Source: Bacteroidota bacterium
GTDB taxonomy: Bacteria > Bacteroidota > Bacteroidia > AKYH767-A > 2013-40CM-41-45
Direction of reading: 5' to 3'
Length of the DNA: 64,000 bases
Assembly (NCBI GenBank): GCA_016720655.1
Contig: JADKKE010000003.1
Span: 62,001 to 126,000, forward strand
Position numbers and translations under genes: made by a program. Positions 34,836 through 44,717 of this stretch are shown in pieces. The notes beneath the pieces were generated by a model. That model was not told the DNA's origin. It worked only from the letters and a program-made list of their open reading frames with translations, and made no database searches. The stretch's first letter is position 1. Each line of letters opens with the position of its first letter.

Positions 34836-37800
34836 CTATTCCAGAATAATCTGGCGGGTAACACTACCGTTCGCAGTACTCAATTTCAGGTAGTATATTC
34901 CTTTGGCAAATCCGGAAAGATCAAGTGATTTCCGGTAATTAATCTGACTTTGATGCGAATCGGTAAAAAGAACTTTACCCACAGCATCTGTAATCTTTAT
35001 TTCAAAATGTCCTGTTGGATTGTCGGCACGAATTTCTATTTGTCCCGAAGTCGGGTTTGGAAATGCAATCAGATTTATATTCCCTGAAATCGCATTCACT
35101 CCCGTTATCACATTGATGAAAATAGAATCAATGCCCTGGCAGGAGTGTAAATCAGTTACGACAACGGAATACGTTCCGGTAACAGATACATTAATTGTTT
35201 GTGTGGTAGCAGTGGTATTCCAGGAGTAGATACTGAATCCGGCTCCGGCATCCAATGTAATAGTTTGACCACTGATAATATTCAAAGTGTCAGGACCAAT
35301 ATTTACAGCTGGCAATGTCCAGATAGTCGCTGTGACAGGGATGCGGTTGCTTGAACATGTTCCATTGTTTGCTTCAACATAATACGTTGTTGTTGCATTG
35401 AAATTCGACTGGTATGATGTGCCTGTCGTCACAATGTTTCCACCGCTTGCCGCATCGTACCATGTCAATGGATCTGATGAGGACGCTGACAATGTAAGCT
35501 GCGCAGGTCCGCAATTTGACGCATCGGTTACCTGTGGATCAAGTGGCATTGGATTGACCACAGCGTTGACTGCAATCGCATTGCTTTCGCAACCCGTGAC
35601 ACCTGCTACAGCGTAATAAATTGTATTGGAACTTATCGATGGTGTAGTGAACGTGAGACCAGTCCCAAGCAATGTGCCATTTGGTGCGTCATACCAGGAA
35701 ACAGGATCGGAAGAAGTTGCAGAGAGAACAACAGTTCCACTTCCGCAACGTGCGCCATCTGTTACAACAGGATCTGCTGCCTGAGAAGAAATAACGGCAT
35801 CAACAGGAACACGTGTGCTCGGACATGAGGTTCCGGCTTCGGCATAATATGTAGTAGTCGTAGATATAACGGGTGTCGTATAGGAAGAGCCTGTGCCCAG
35901 TAGTGTTCCTCCGGTAGATGCATCATACCAGGAGATTGGATCCGATGAGGATGCGGTGAGTGTTACAGCTCCCGGGCCACAGTTCGTGCCGGAAGTAACG
36001 GAAGGAGGTGCTGTCACAATAATTTCGGCAATCACCGGGATACGTGCACTGTTGCAACCTCCATTGGAGGATTGCGCATAGTAAGTAGTTGTGGCATTGA
36101 GCGAAGGAGTCGTAAAATTAATACCGGCAGACACCTGTGTTCCACCACTTGCTGCATCCCACCATGACACAGGATCAATTGCAGAAGCACTAAGCACAAC
36201 CGAACCCGGACCGCAACGTGATGCATCAACACCTGTAGGTGTCCCCACTGTGGTAATGTTTGCTGTGACAGGTACACGCGGACTTGGACATGCACTCACG
36301 GATTCTGCATAGTATGTTGTGGGTTGGGAAAGAATCGGTGTTACGAAATTATAAGTAGTGGCAAGGACTGTTCCACCGATCGCATCAGCATACCAGGCTA
36401 CCGGATCGGAAGATGAGGCAACAAGTGTCACGGAAACGGGTCCGCATGCATTCACGTCTGAAACTGTTGGTGAAGTTGCACTGTTGATGATTGCATCAAC
36501 GGCAACTGCAGCACTTGGGCAAACAGTTCCGGCAACAACATAATACGTTGCAGTAGCATTGAGGAAGTCTGTTGTGTAAGAAGTACCTGTGCCAAGCAGA
36601 AGTCCTCCGCTTGAGGCGTCGTACCATGAAATAGGATCAGAAGCAGAAGCAGTAAGATTTACAGTTCCCGGTCCGCAACGGGTGACATCACTCGCCGTTG
36701 GAGCCGATGAAGTGGAGTTGATGATTGCCTGTACAGCAATTCTGTTCGGACAAGAACCTACCTGAAGATAAAATGTTGCTGAGCTATTTAATGATTGAGT
36801 CGTGTAAGAAGAACCTGAACCGAGAAGTGTACCACCTGAAGAGGCATCGTACCACTCAAGATTTTGGGAAGAACTTGCTGTGAGAGTCACAGTTCCGGTT
36901 CCACAACGGGATTTATCGAAAGCTGTTGTTCCTGAAGTTCCGATCAAGGCTTCGGCTGGAATTCTGTTTGTCCCACAATTTTCATAGGGTACAAATACAT
37001 ACCAATCGTAGAAGTAATAGTAGAAATTTGGTCCGCCACTGGATCCGTAGATTTCAACAGTACGTGAAATATCATATGGATAGGTTACACCTGTATTGTT
37101 ACGGAATAGTGCAGCACTGCCGGAGCCAAGTCCAAATTGAAAATCATTTCCGGGAGGAACACTAAAGTCGAGATATACTCTGCTTTCACCTGCAGGGATA
37201 TTTATGGTTTTTGATTGCAACACATTTCCACCGGAATTTCTGAGCTCAATCGTTCGGTTACCGGAAGTCGTGGCATACACTTTTACAGAAATTAATCGGA
37301 AGTCAACGCGTGAATCAAATTTAAGATATCCGTTGGAAGAAGTTCCTCCGCCACCGAAAGTATTGTCGTGTGGTTCGACCAAACTCCCTGTGCCTTTAAA
37401 AGCTTCGACATAATAGATCGTACTGGAACTGAGTGTAGGTGTTGTATAGGAGGCTCCGGTTGAAATCAAGTTGCCACCGGTTGGAGCTGTGTACCAAAAC
37501 AATGAGTCTGCAACATTCGCGCGGTTTGCACTCAATGTAAGTGAACCTGACGTGCAACTCACACCCGAGATCGTTGTTGGGTCGCTGGTAACAGGAAGTA
37601 CGTTAACGGTAAGGTAACTTGAATCATTGGTATAAGAAATATCATTTGTCCGGTGAATGATGTATGCTGTAACGGAGTATGTACCGGTGACGGAAAAATC
37701 ATATGTCTGGTCAAATGTCAACTGTGTGCTCGTTCCCGGTAATAACGCAGTAGTCAGAGTATCCTGGAGCGTTGTGATTGTTGATCCATTGTTGATTTTC

Positions 37801-39098
37801 ACTACGACAGGAATATTGATTTCGTTGGTTGCTCCATAGTTTGTGAGCAACAGGCTCACCTGTGCATTATTGCTCCTGCATAATTTGTCAAGAGGTTGAG
37901 TGAAATTATCAATTGCTACATCTTTAGATACACCGCCTCCGGGACCGAGCTTCACCAAAGCAAAGTTTTGTTTGTTGCTCGCATTCCGGAAATATCCAAA
38001 TTCTGCAAAACCACCATCCGAGGTTTCAATTCCTCTGTATGCATGATCGTGATATGCGCTGCCATAACTATAATTCGACCATTCTATATTTCCGGATGCA
38101 TCTGTTTTCACGAGGTAATAATTCGGATTGATCAGATTAAAGCTGCGCGTAATTCCGGCCATTACAAATCCACCATCGGAAGTGTTTTCAATTGTTTTAC
38201 CACCGTCTTTCTTTGTTCCGCCGTATACTTTGGTCCACAATGTATCTCCATTGACATCTGTACGAATCAGCCAGATATCAGTATCCCCGAAACCATTAGC
38301 AAGGCTATCGGCATCACCAACGAGAACATATCCTCCGCTTGCTGCGATCTGAACATGGTGTGCTTCCTGTAAGCCATTATTCGCATACGTTTTTTCCCAT
38401 TGCACATTTCCACTTGCATCGGTTTTCACCATGTAAAAATCTCCATCAAGATTTCCATAACTATATGTTTGTCCACCTATGATGAAACCTCCGTCCGCTG
38501 TTTGCTGGATAGAGTTCCCGATTTCGTACGATTGTCCTCCGATATTTTTTGTCCAGAGTGAATCACCATTTGCATCTGTTCGCACCAGGTATATGTCGTA
38601 ATACTGTGTACCGGAAGTGTAACTGATTCCAACCGCTGCATAACCACCGTCAGAAGTTTGAATAACAGCTTCCAATTCCTGCAAACCGGAATCTCCAAAT
38701 GTTTTGTCCCAAAGTTTTGTACCGCTTGCATTGGTTTTAATCAACCAGCCATCATTTCCACCGGAACCATACGAACCCGTAAAACCACCAATGATGAAAC
38801 CACCATCGGAAGTGTTCCTTACCATATTTCCGAAATCATACTGCGTACCGCCGAATGATTTATTCCAAAGAGTATTGCCATAAGCATCAGTACGAACCAG
38901 CCATACATCCGCCTGACCATTACTGTATGTGTTGGTCATTCCGGTGAGGATGAATCCGCTGTCGGCTGTTTGTTCCATCCAACGGCCATCTTCGTTTTCG
39001 ATGCCACCATATTCTTTACTGAATGCAATTTGTGCCTGTCCCGAATAATTGAAGGATAGCAGGATAACAAGCATGGAGAGAGAGAAGAGTTGTTTCAT
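34836..39098 (-). CDS. T9SS surface protein with propeller-like repeats and eight Ig-like (Ig_7) repeats
   Basis: The protein has 1420 residues from MKQLFSLSMLVILLSFNYSG, where the signal peptide begins (ATG at 39098; an in-frame ATG at 39206 would bury it). The N-terminal third repeats GGFI.GG.T...GD.DV.LV.TD..GD.LW.K..GG. The C-terminal part has eight CHU_C-type Ig-like repeats, then VTGTYSVVV and a sorting domain (AFPNPTSGQIEI to GIYYLKL). The first Ig-like repeat is interrupted by a roughly 140-residue insert (from GTGSLVEPHDNTFGGGG to YDWYVFVPYENCG) resembling a small beta-sandwich. It is the larger of two tandem paralogues. Confidence 0.87.
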   Translation of the reverse strand: MKQLFSLSMLVILLSFNYSGQAQIAFSKEYGGIENEDGRWMEQTADSGFILTGMTNTYSNGQADVWLVRTDAYGNTLWNKSFGGTQYDFGNMVRNTSDGGFIIGGFTGSYGSGGNDGWLIKTNASGTKLWDKTFGDSGLQELEAVIQTSDGGYAAVGISYTSGTQYYDIYLVRTDANGDSLWTKNIGGQSYEIGNSIQQTADGGFIIGGQTYSYGNLDGDFYMVKTDASGNVQWEKTYANNGLQEAHHVQIAASGGYVLVGDADSLANGFGDTDIWLIRTDVNGDTLWTKVYGGTKKDGGKTIENTSDGGFVMAGITRSFNLINPNYYLVKTDASGNIEWSNYSYGSAYHDHAYRGIETSDGGFAEFGYFRNASNKQNFALVKLGPGGGVSKDVAIDNFTQPLDKLCRSNNAQVSLLLTNYGATNEINIPVVVKINNGSTITTLQDTLTTALLPGTSTQLTFDQTYDFSVTGTYSVTAYIIHRTNDISYTNDSSYLTVNVLPVTSDPTTISGVSCTSGSLTLSANRANVADSLFWYTAPTGGNLISTGASYTTPTLSSSTIYYVEAFKGTGSLVEPHDNTFGGGGTSSNGYLKFDSRVDFRLISVKVYATTSGNRTIELRNSGGNVLQSKTINIPAGESRVYLDFSVPPGNDFQFGLGSGSAALFRNNTGVTYPYDISRTVEIYGSSGGPNFYYYFYDWYVFVPYENCGTNRIPAEALIGTSGTTAFDKSRCGTGTVTLTASSSQNLEWYDASSGGTLLGSGSSYTTQSLNSSATFYLQVGSCPNRIAVQAIINSTSSAPTASDVTRCGPGTVNLTASASDPISWYDASSGGLLLGTGTSYTTDFLNATATYYVVAGTVCPSAAVAVDAIINSATSPTVSDVNACGPVSVTLVASSSDPVAWYADAIGGTVLATTYNFVTPILSQPTTYYAESVSACPSPRVPVTANITTVGTPTGVDASRCGPGSVVLSASAIDPVSWWDAASGGTQVSAGINFTTPSLNATTTYYAQSSNGGCNSARIPVIAEIIVTAPPSVTSGTNCGPGAVTLTASSSDPISWYDASTGGTLLGTGSSYTTPVISTTTTYYAEAGTSCPSTRVPVDAVISSQAADPVVTDGARCGSGTVVLSATSSDPVSWYDAPNGTLLGTGLTFTTPSISSNTIYYAVAGVTGCESNAIAVNAVVNPMPLDPQVTDASNCGPAQLTLSASSSDPLTWYDAASGGNIVTTGTSYQSNFNATTTYYVEANNGTCSSNRIPVTATIWTLPAVNIGPDTLNIISGQTITLDAGAGFSIYSWNTTATTQTINVSVTGTYSVVVTDLHSCQGIDSIFINVITGVNAISGNINLIAFPNPTSGQIEIRADNPTGHFEIKITDAVGKVLFTDSHQSQINYRKSLDLSGFAKGIYYLKLSTANGSVTRQIILE

Positions 39099-39123
39099 AT
39101 AGTTTAAGAGGCCAAATTTTTTA

Positions 39124-39131
39124 CAAAAATA
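39124..39131 (-). promoter_or_regulatory. -7 element of the 34.8-39.1 kb gene
   Basis: On the minus strand the sequence reads TATTTTTG, matching TAnnTTTG, 26-33 nt before ATG 39098. No clear TTG is seen at -33. Confidence 0.5.
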
Positions 39132-39601
39132 GTTGATTATTAAGGAGGTAGTGTTCGATTTATGTAAAAAGAAATTAACAATAGGCGAATGGACGTTTTT
39201 CTTCATTTAATGTCCAGAACCCGCCATGGATACGGGATTCGGAGTTCAATGAAAAGAAAAGCTTTGGCCTTAATAGTATCGTACAGGTGAGTATTTAACG
39301 ATTAATTCTTACAAAAGTTTTGTAAGAAATTCATTTTGACGAGAAAATCGGCATTTCAACAAAGAATTTCGCCTATCTATATAGCATCTTTAGCTGCTTA
39401 TTCATTTGGCAGGTAATGCAAAGTCTCAGATGGAGAAAAGTACAGAATTGCATTATCGTTTTAATATTCAACTTTCAAAAATAGAAATGTAATTTGTTGA
39501 AGAAAGAGTCCGAGAAATGAACATTTTAAATGAAATTTTAACGTATTTCGTATGTGAAATTTCCTCGAAAGTTTTTCCGATTCTTCTCATTCCCCAAAAA
39601 G
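39132..39601. other. Divergent intergenic region
   Basis: This AT-rich region of about 470 bp separates divergently transcribed surface-protein genes. Besides the -7 element at its left edge and the dyad at 39306-39328, nothing gene-like is visible. Confidence 0.6.
39306..39328. promoter_or_regulatory. Near-perfect 23-bp dyad, operator-like
   Basis: TTCTTACAAAA (39306-39316), one G, then TTTTGTAAGAA (39318-39328): 11-bp perfect arms with a single central base. There is no U-tract beyond it and the loop is too short for an RNA hairpin, so a dimeric DNA-binding protein site is more likely than a terminator. Confidence 0.5.
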
Positions 39602-40453
39602 ATGATCAGGTATATTTTTCGTCTATTATTTTTATTTCCATTTGTTGTATCGGCACAGAATCCTGTACCTAATCCCGGTTTTGAATCCTGGACATTAACT
39701 GATCCGGATCATTGGTTAAGCAATAACACTCTTCCTCTTTTTGCAACAATCGAATCAACAAGCGATGCACATTCAGGATCATTTGCAGCAAGAGCCAGTG
39801 TCGTGGATCTTTCAGGATCTATGATTTCTCCGTTCTTAAGCGCCGAGAACCCCAATGGCACTGGTTTTCCGATTCAAATCGCGTACACCACTTTTCAATG
39901 CTGGTACAAAGCTGACCTGGCCGGGAGCGATGCTTTTATAGTAACTGTTGTAATGTATAATGATTCTGCTCAGGCAATTGGTTCGGCCGATATCGCCATC
40001 ACCACTTCAACATCTTCGTATACATTGCTTACACTTCCTATTGATTATCCTTCCGGAACAAATGTTGCAAGTTGTATTATTCAGTTCATTGCTGCAGATG
40101 TCACCGGTATGCAAACTGCTCATCTCGGTACAACATTTATGGTTGACGATGTAGAATTGACCGGCATTAATTCTATCCTGACTTCAGCTGTCCATCCATC
40201 GATTTCTGTTTTTCCGAATCCCTGCAAAAATGAAATCACAATTAAATCAGACTTCCTATCGCATTCAAAAATGCGGGTTAATCTCTTGAATCAAAACGGG
40301 GAGCTTGTTTATCAAGAAAATGTCACGGAATTCGGAAAGTTAACTCATCAATTCCCGATTGCGCTTCCGGTCTTACCCGGAGGGATCTATTTTATAAAGC
40401 TTGAAACGGAAGATTTTTTATACACAAAAAGAATCGTTGTATTACGTGATTAA
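39602..40453 (+). CDS. T9SS-secreted protein with N-terminal carbohydrate-binding-like domain
   Basis: The 283-residue protein has a signal peptide (IFRLLFLFPFVVSAQ), then NPVPNPGFESWTLTDPDHW, the opening of a beta-sandwich module resembling carbohydrate-binding domains of Bacteroidetes. The MVDDVELTGI close and a T9SS sorting domain (VFPNPCKNEITIK to GGIYFIKLETED) complete it. The start at ATG 39602 places the signal peptide first. It is paralogous to the next gene on the same strand; the two share NP-N-P-F-E-W-T and TG.Q/A..G.T...DDV.LTG motifs. The function is likely binding of a polymer or surface. Confidence 0.8.
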   Translation: MIRYIFRLLFLFPFVVSAQNPVPNPGFESWTLTDPDHWLSNNTLPLFATIESTSDAHSGSFAARASVVDLSGSMISPFLSAENPNGTGFPIQIAYTTFQCWYKADLAGSDAFIVTVVMYNDSAQAIGSADIAITTSTSSYTLLTLPIDYPSGTNVASCIIQFIAADVTGMQTAHLGTTFMVDDVELTGINSILTSAVHPSISVFPNPCKNEITIKSDFLSHSKMRVNLLNQNGELVYQENVTEFGKLTHQFPIALPVLPGGIYFIKLETEDFLYTKRIVVLRD

Positions 40454-40578
40454 TAGTGAATGGATCGATAAAGCTCAAAATTGATCCGGATGAACCATTT
40501 CCCTGAATGGCTAATTATTAACTTTTTAATGTTCTCGTTTTTTCATAATTTCGGCAAAAATCTGCAAATCAGAATTCT

Positions 40579-41415
40579 ATGAAAAAACTCTACATTTTAC
40601 TTCCATTCGCCCTGCTGTCCTTGACTCTGTTCGCTCAGAATCCGGTATTAAATCCGGATTTCGAGAACTGGACATCCGGAACTCCCAATAATTGGTTTAC
40701 CAATAATGCCGGAGTCAATACTCCTGTAACCAAAGCTACTCCGGGCTATGCATCGGCTTCCGCTGCAAAATTAACAGCAATCGTTATCGCCGGTCAAGGA
40801 ACTACAGTTCCGATCCTCCTTTCCGCGAACAATGGTTTCCCTGTGACTCACATGTATAGCAATCTGGAGTTTTATTATTTGGCAAATTTGCTTGGCAACG
40901 ATGCGTGTAATATTTCTGTAACATTTTCTGATGCGAGCAACAATGCTGTTGGTGTAGGCGCTACTCGAATCAGCGCCGACAAAACGTCCTTCACACACGT
41001 AACAGTACCGATTACAAATATCGGTGGAACGCCAGTAAAATGCCTGATCGCTTTTTCTGTTCAGGATACAACCGGGTTCATTGTTGCAAGTCAGGGCTCA
41101 ACCATTACGATTGACAATGTTCAACTCACAGGTGTGATTGGTATTGATGAATTGAAGGATGGTTCTGATCTCGTTGTGTATCCTAATCCTGTTTTGGATA
41201 GAATGCAAATGCAAGTTACTGCTGCTCCCGGTGAACGAATTTCATGGGTGCTTACGGATGCTTCCGGCCGAATTGTTGCTGATAAAAAATCTACCATTGT
41301 TTCCGCAACTGAACTAAAAGACGAAATGCTGCTTCCTGAACTTGCGAAAGGAATTTATCTCCTGAGCATGCAATCCGATTTAAGAAGAGCAACGCGCAGA
41401 GTTGTTGTACAATAA
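40579..41415 (+). CDS. T9SS-secreted protein, paralogue of the preceding gene
   Basis: The 278-residue protein has a signal peptide (LYILLPFALLSLTLFAQ), NPVLNPDFENWTSGTPNNWF, a beta-sandwich domain to about residue 185 (TITIDNVQLTGVIG), and a sorting domain (VYPNPVLDRMQMQ to GIYLLSMQSD). The order of features and spacing match the 39.6-kb gene, so a local duplication followed by strong divergence is likely. A bidirectional terminator follows. Confidence 0.8.
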   Translation: MKKLYILLPFALLSLTLFAQNPVLNPDFENWTSGTPNNWFTNNAGVNTPVTKATPGYASASAAKLTAIVIAGQGTTVPILLSANNGFPVTHMYSNLEFYYLANLLGNDACNISVTFSDASNNAVGVGATRISADKTSFTHVTVPITNIGGTPVKCLIAFSVQDTTGFIVASQGSTITIDNVQLTGVIGIDELKDGSDLVVYPNPVLDRMQMQVTAAPGERISWVLTDASGRIVADKKSTIVSATELKDEMLLPELAKGIYLLSMQSDLRRATRRVVVQ

Positions 41416-41434
41416 TTCGAAAAATATTTTCAAT

Positions 41435-41472
41435 AAAAAAGAGGCGCTGATCAAATCGGCGCCTCTTTTTTT
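41435..41472. terminator. Bidirectional terminator
   Basis: GAGGCGC (41441-41447) pairs with GCGCCTC (41459-41465), flanked by A6 and T7 tracts. It serves the 40.6-kb gene on the plus strand and the EF-G-like gene on the minus strand. Confidence 0.93.
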
Positions 41473-41487
41473 ATGGAAGAATTTCCA

Positions 41488-43614
41488 TCAATGAACTTCT
41501 GTGGATTTGTATTCATCCGCAAGCTTTCGCTGAATTTCTCCCGGTACAGGTGCATATTCTGCAAATCGTCCGGTATAACTTCCGCGTCCCTGTGTAATGG
41601 AACGGAGGGAAGTAGAATACTTGTCCAACTCTGACAAGGGAGTTCTGGCTTTGATCACCTGGTATTTTCCTTGTGAATCCATTCCCATAATTACGGAACG
41701 ACGTGTTTGAAGATCGGTAACAACATCTCCCATCAATTCTTCGGGTACAAGAATTTCCACATCGTAAATGGGTTCGAGAATTTTCGGATCTGCCTGATGA
41801 AAAGCTTCTTTGAATGCCATCATTCCTGCGATTTTGAAAGAGATATCATTGGAATCAACAGGATGCATTTTCCCGTCGTAAACGATGACCCGGATGTCGC
41901 GCACATAAGAACCGGTAAGCGGGCCTTCATGCATTTTTTCCATGACTCCTTTTTGAATGGATGGAATAAAGCGCTGATCAATTACACCGCCAACAATGCA
42001 ATTGTAGAAGACCAGTTTTCCGCCCCAAGGCAAATCGATAATTTCTTTTTCGCGCACGTGGTGTTCATGAGGTTCCGGCATTCCTTCGTGAAAAGGTTCA
42101 ATTTTCATATACACTTCTCCGAACTGACCTGCACCACCACTTTGTTTTTTGTGACGGTATGAAGCCATTGCATTCTTCTGAATTGTTTCGCGGTAAGGAA
42201 TACGAGGTTTTCCAAATTCTACTTCCAGATGATAGATTTTTTCGATCCTCCATTTTACCACATTCAAATGCAATTCACCTTGCCCACCCAAAATAACCTG
42301 ACGCAATTCACGAGAATATTCAATCGTCACTGTTGGATCTTCCTGGCGAATTTCAGCAAGTACACCTCCCAATTTTTCATCATCGGTTTTATTTTTCGCA
42401 AGAATAGAAACACGCAAACGGGGATCCGGGAAATGAATCGGATCAATAGTGATGTTTTTACCTGCAGCACACAGTGTTTGATTCGTAAATGTTTCTTTTA
42501 ATTTCAATGTTGTACCAATATCACCGGCTGTGAGTTTGGTAATCGGATTGCGATTTTTACCATCCATAATAAACAACTGGTTGATCCGCTCAGTATGACC
42601 TGTGTTTACATTCACAAGGTCCATTCCGGTTGTAACTTCACCGGACATGACTTTGAAAAAGGATAGTTTTCCAAGGTGTGGTTCAATAAGAGTTTTGAAA
42701 ACAAAAACTACAGGAGGTCCTTTTGGATCACATGGAAGGTCTTTGCCATCTTCTGTTTTCTCAGGGAAGAGTTCCGTTGCAGAAGGCGCTACATTATCGA
42801 TGAAGCCCATCAGGCGGCCACTGCCCATATCTTTTTTTGCTGACAAACAAAAGACAGGATACACATCGTGATGCAACATTCCCAGTTTCAGTCCCTGTTT
42901 TAATTGATCTTCGTCAAGGGAACCTTTTTCAAAATAAAGTTCCATTAATTTTTCATCATTCTCTGCTGCTTTTTCAACCAGAATATTGTGAAGCGCATTT
43001 GCTTTTTCGGTTTCATCAGCAGGAATATCCAGCTTTTGTGGTTTGCCTCCTGCAGGTGGGAATGTGTACATTTTCATTGTCAGGAGATCGATGATGGAAT
43101 TAAAACCATCTCCTTGTTTTAATGGATACTGCATGATGGTAATTGCATTCCCAAAACGTTCCTTCGCTTGTTCAACAGTATTATCGAAATCAGACTTCGG
43201 ATGATCCACATGATTCACTGCGAACAATATGGGTTTCTGAAATTTCTCAACATAATTCCAGATCAGTTCTGTACCTACTTCGACTCCATTTTCTGCATTC
43301 AGCATCATTACAGCTGTATCTGCGACTCGCAATGCGCTTATCACTTCTCCTATGAAATCATCCAGACCCGGAGTGTCAATAATATTAATCTTGTAATCTT
43401 TCCATTCGGTATGCAATGTGGTGGCATATACCGAACTGTTGCGTTCATGTTCAATATCGTGGTAATCTGAGACCGTATTTTTTTCTTCGACGGTACCACG
43501 GCGATTCAGTAAACCGGCTTCGAAGAGCATGGCTTCTGCCAAAGTGGTCTTGCCGGATTTCGAAGCCCCGACCAATGCTACATTTTTAATGTGTTTATCA
43601 TCATAGACTTTCAT
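41488..43614 (-). CDS. Elongation factor G-like translation GTPase (EF-G paralogue)
   Basis: The 708-residue protein has all five EF-G domains: an N-terminal G domain, then domains II-V (LRVSILAKNKTDDEKLGGVL, RQVILGGQGELHLNVVKW, YRETIQKNA, GGAGQFGEVYMKIEPF, and a V domain with PLSELDKYSTSLRSITQGRGSYT). The G motifs are unusual: G1 reads GASKSGKTTL instead of GHIDHGKTT, G3 DTPGLDD is intact, and G4 reads NHVDHP instead of NK.D. It is therefore a paralogue of the housekeeping EF-G, comparable to EF-G2 of Bacteroides, which translocates without GTP hydrolysis. It is monocistronic and divergent from the DUF983 gene. Confidence 0.92.
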   Translation of the reverse strand: MKVYDDKHIKNVALVGASKSGKTTLAEAMLFEAGLLNRRGTVEEKNTVSDYHDIEHERNSSVYATTLHTEWKDYKINIIDTPGLDDFIGEVISALRVADTAVMMLNAENGVEVGTELIWNYVEKFQKPILFAVNHVDHPKSDFDNTVEQAKERFGNAITIMQYPLKQGDGFNSIIDLLTMKMYTFPPAGGKPQKLDIPADETEKANALHNILVEKAAENDEKLMELYFEKGSLDEDQLKQGLKLGMLHHDVYPVFCLSAKKDMGSGRLMGFIDNVAPSATELFPEKTEDGKDLPCDPKGPPVVFVFKTLIEPHLGKLSFFKVMSGEVTTGMDLVNVNTGHTERINQLFIMDGKNRNPITKLTAGDIGTTLKLKETFTNQTLCAAGKNITIDPIHFPDPRLRVSILAKNKTDDEKLGGVLAEIRQEDPTVTIEYSRELRQVILGGQGELHLNVVKWRIEKIYHLEVEFGKPRIPYRETIQKNAMASYRHKKQSGGAGQFGEVYMKIEPFHEGMPEPHEHHVREKEIIDLPWGGKLVFYNCIVGGVIDQRFIPSIQKGVMEKMHEGPLTGSYVRDIRVIVYDGKMHPVDSNDISFKIAGMMAFKEAFHQADPKILEPIYDVEILVPEELMGDVVTDLQTRRSVIMGMDSQGKYQVIKARTPLSELDKYSTSLRSITQGRGSYTGRFAEYAPVPGEIQRKLADEYKSTEVH

Positions 43615-44100
43615 AAGCGTATGTTTTTAATTTTGAATTTTAGAACACAGTGTTGAGGAAAGGTATTGTTGATGAAATAAAAGTACAGGTGAACAATATG
43701 CATGCTGTTGCGAAGTGCAACGAAGGAAAAAGAATCGCCTGTCCGATGTATACCTTAGAAACTTATCTTAAAGGTGGAGTAGTGTCGGCGCCCATAAAAA
43801 GGAGATTTTTAAAATCAATAGATAAATTTAATGGTTTTATCCAATATCAAGCAAAGATTTTTATCATAAAATAGTTTCGAAATCAATGATATTTCATCGG
43901 GCTGAAATTTTAGTGATTCCGTATACTCTGGCCGTATTTCTTCAGAACTGTCCCAAAACCGGCTTCAGTCAGGCATTTCAGGGAATAGAGACGATTTTAA
44001 GTAGCCTTGTTTTGTCAGGTAATAAAAAGCGCTTTGTCCAACAAATATCACCATCCTCTCAGAGCGTATATGTAAATTTGCATTGAAAAATCCCTCATCA
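43615..44100. other. Intergenic region upstream of EF-G-like and DUF983 genes
   Basis: A 74-codon plus-strand frame (43650-43874) and a 66-codon frame (43886-44086) have no recognisable features and are not called. TAAATTTG at 44073-44080 is a good -7 element for the DUF983 gene, placing its start near 44085. Confidence 0.5.
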
Positions 44101-44526
44101 ATGTCTAACACCATCATTCCAGTGTCTGCACCCAATCTGATTGTTGGTATCATAAAAATGAAATGTCCTGCTTGCAGGGAAGGAAGTGTTTTTACTGATC
44201 CGAATCCTTATCACTGGAGTCGGATGGGGTCAATGCACGAAAAATGTTCCGTTTGTGGAGAGAATTTTCGCCATGAACCGGGATTTTATTTTGGAGCGGC
44301 CTATGTGAGCTATGGTTTGATGGTTGGTTTTCTGATTATTGTAGGTTTCCTTTACTATTTCATATTTCAGGAAATCGGTGAAAACATGCTTCGTTTGCTC
44401 AGTACCGGAAGTGTAGCCGCTACCCTTGTTGCGCCAGTAATCTTCAGGTATTCCCGAATTATTTACCTTTATATTATTGTCCGTTTCAAAGGGAAGAAGC
44501 ACTTTCCCGAGAAAGGCAGAGTCTAG
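44101..44526 (+). CDS. DUF983 family membrane protein with zinc-ribbon-like N-terminus
   Basis: The 141-residue protein starts with two CxxC pairs, MKCPACREGSVF and EKCSVCGENF, likely a zinc ribbon. The DUF983 signature HEPGFYFGAAYVSYG follows, then two or three membrane helices (MVGFLIIVGFLYYFIF, LVAPVIFRYSRIIYLYIIV). The function is unknown. I start at ATG 44101; the TTG at 44083 is only 2 nt after the -7 element. A small basic protein gene follows 19 bp downstream. Confidence 0.85.
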   Translation: MSNTIIPVSAPNLIVGIIKMKCPACREGSVFTDPNPYHWSRMGSMHEKCSVCGENFRHEPGFYFGAAYVSYGLMVGFLIIVGFLYYFIFQEIGENMLRLLSTGSVAATLVAPVIFRYSRIIYLYIIVRFKGKKHFPEKGRV

Positions 44527-44545
44527 GATTGAATCTTTCTCGACA

Positions 44546-44716
44546 ATGAAAAAGAAGAATAAACAATCGTCGAATACGATTGCAAAAAGATTGCAGAGAA
44601 AACTTGCGATTCAGCAGGGCTTTTATGATGGCAGGTTCAAAGAGAAGACAGTAAAAGATAAGAAAAAAGAATCCCGTCGTCGATGGGCTAGAAATCCGTC
44701 TTCAGCAGAAGAGTAA
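44546..44716 (+). CDS. Small basic protein (56 residues), hypothetical
   Basis: The ATG at 44546 opens a 56-codon frame rich in Lys and Arg (MKKKNKQSSNTIAKRLQRKL, ending KDKKKESRRRWARNPSSAEE). It lies 19 bp after the DUF983 gene, probably cotranscribed. The charge suggests RNA or ribosome contact, but that is speculative. It ends 1 bp before the stop of the convergent outer-membrane protein gene, with no terminator between. Confidence 0.55.
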   Translation: MKKKNKQSSNTIAKRLQRKLAIQQGFYDGRFKEKTVKDKKKESRRRWARNPSSAEE

Positions 44717-44717
44717 A

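Noticed and set aside
43650..43874. 74-codon plus-strand frame between the EF-G-like and DUF983 genes
   Set aside because: No conserved features or signals; mixed composition typical of non-coding DNA.
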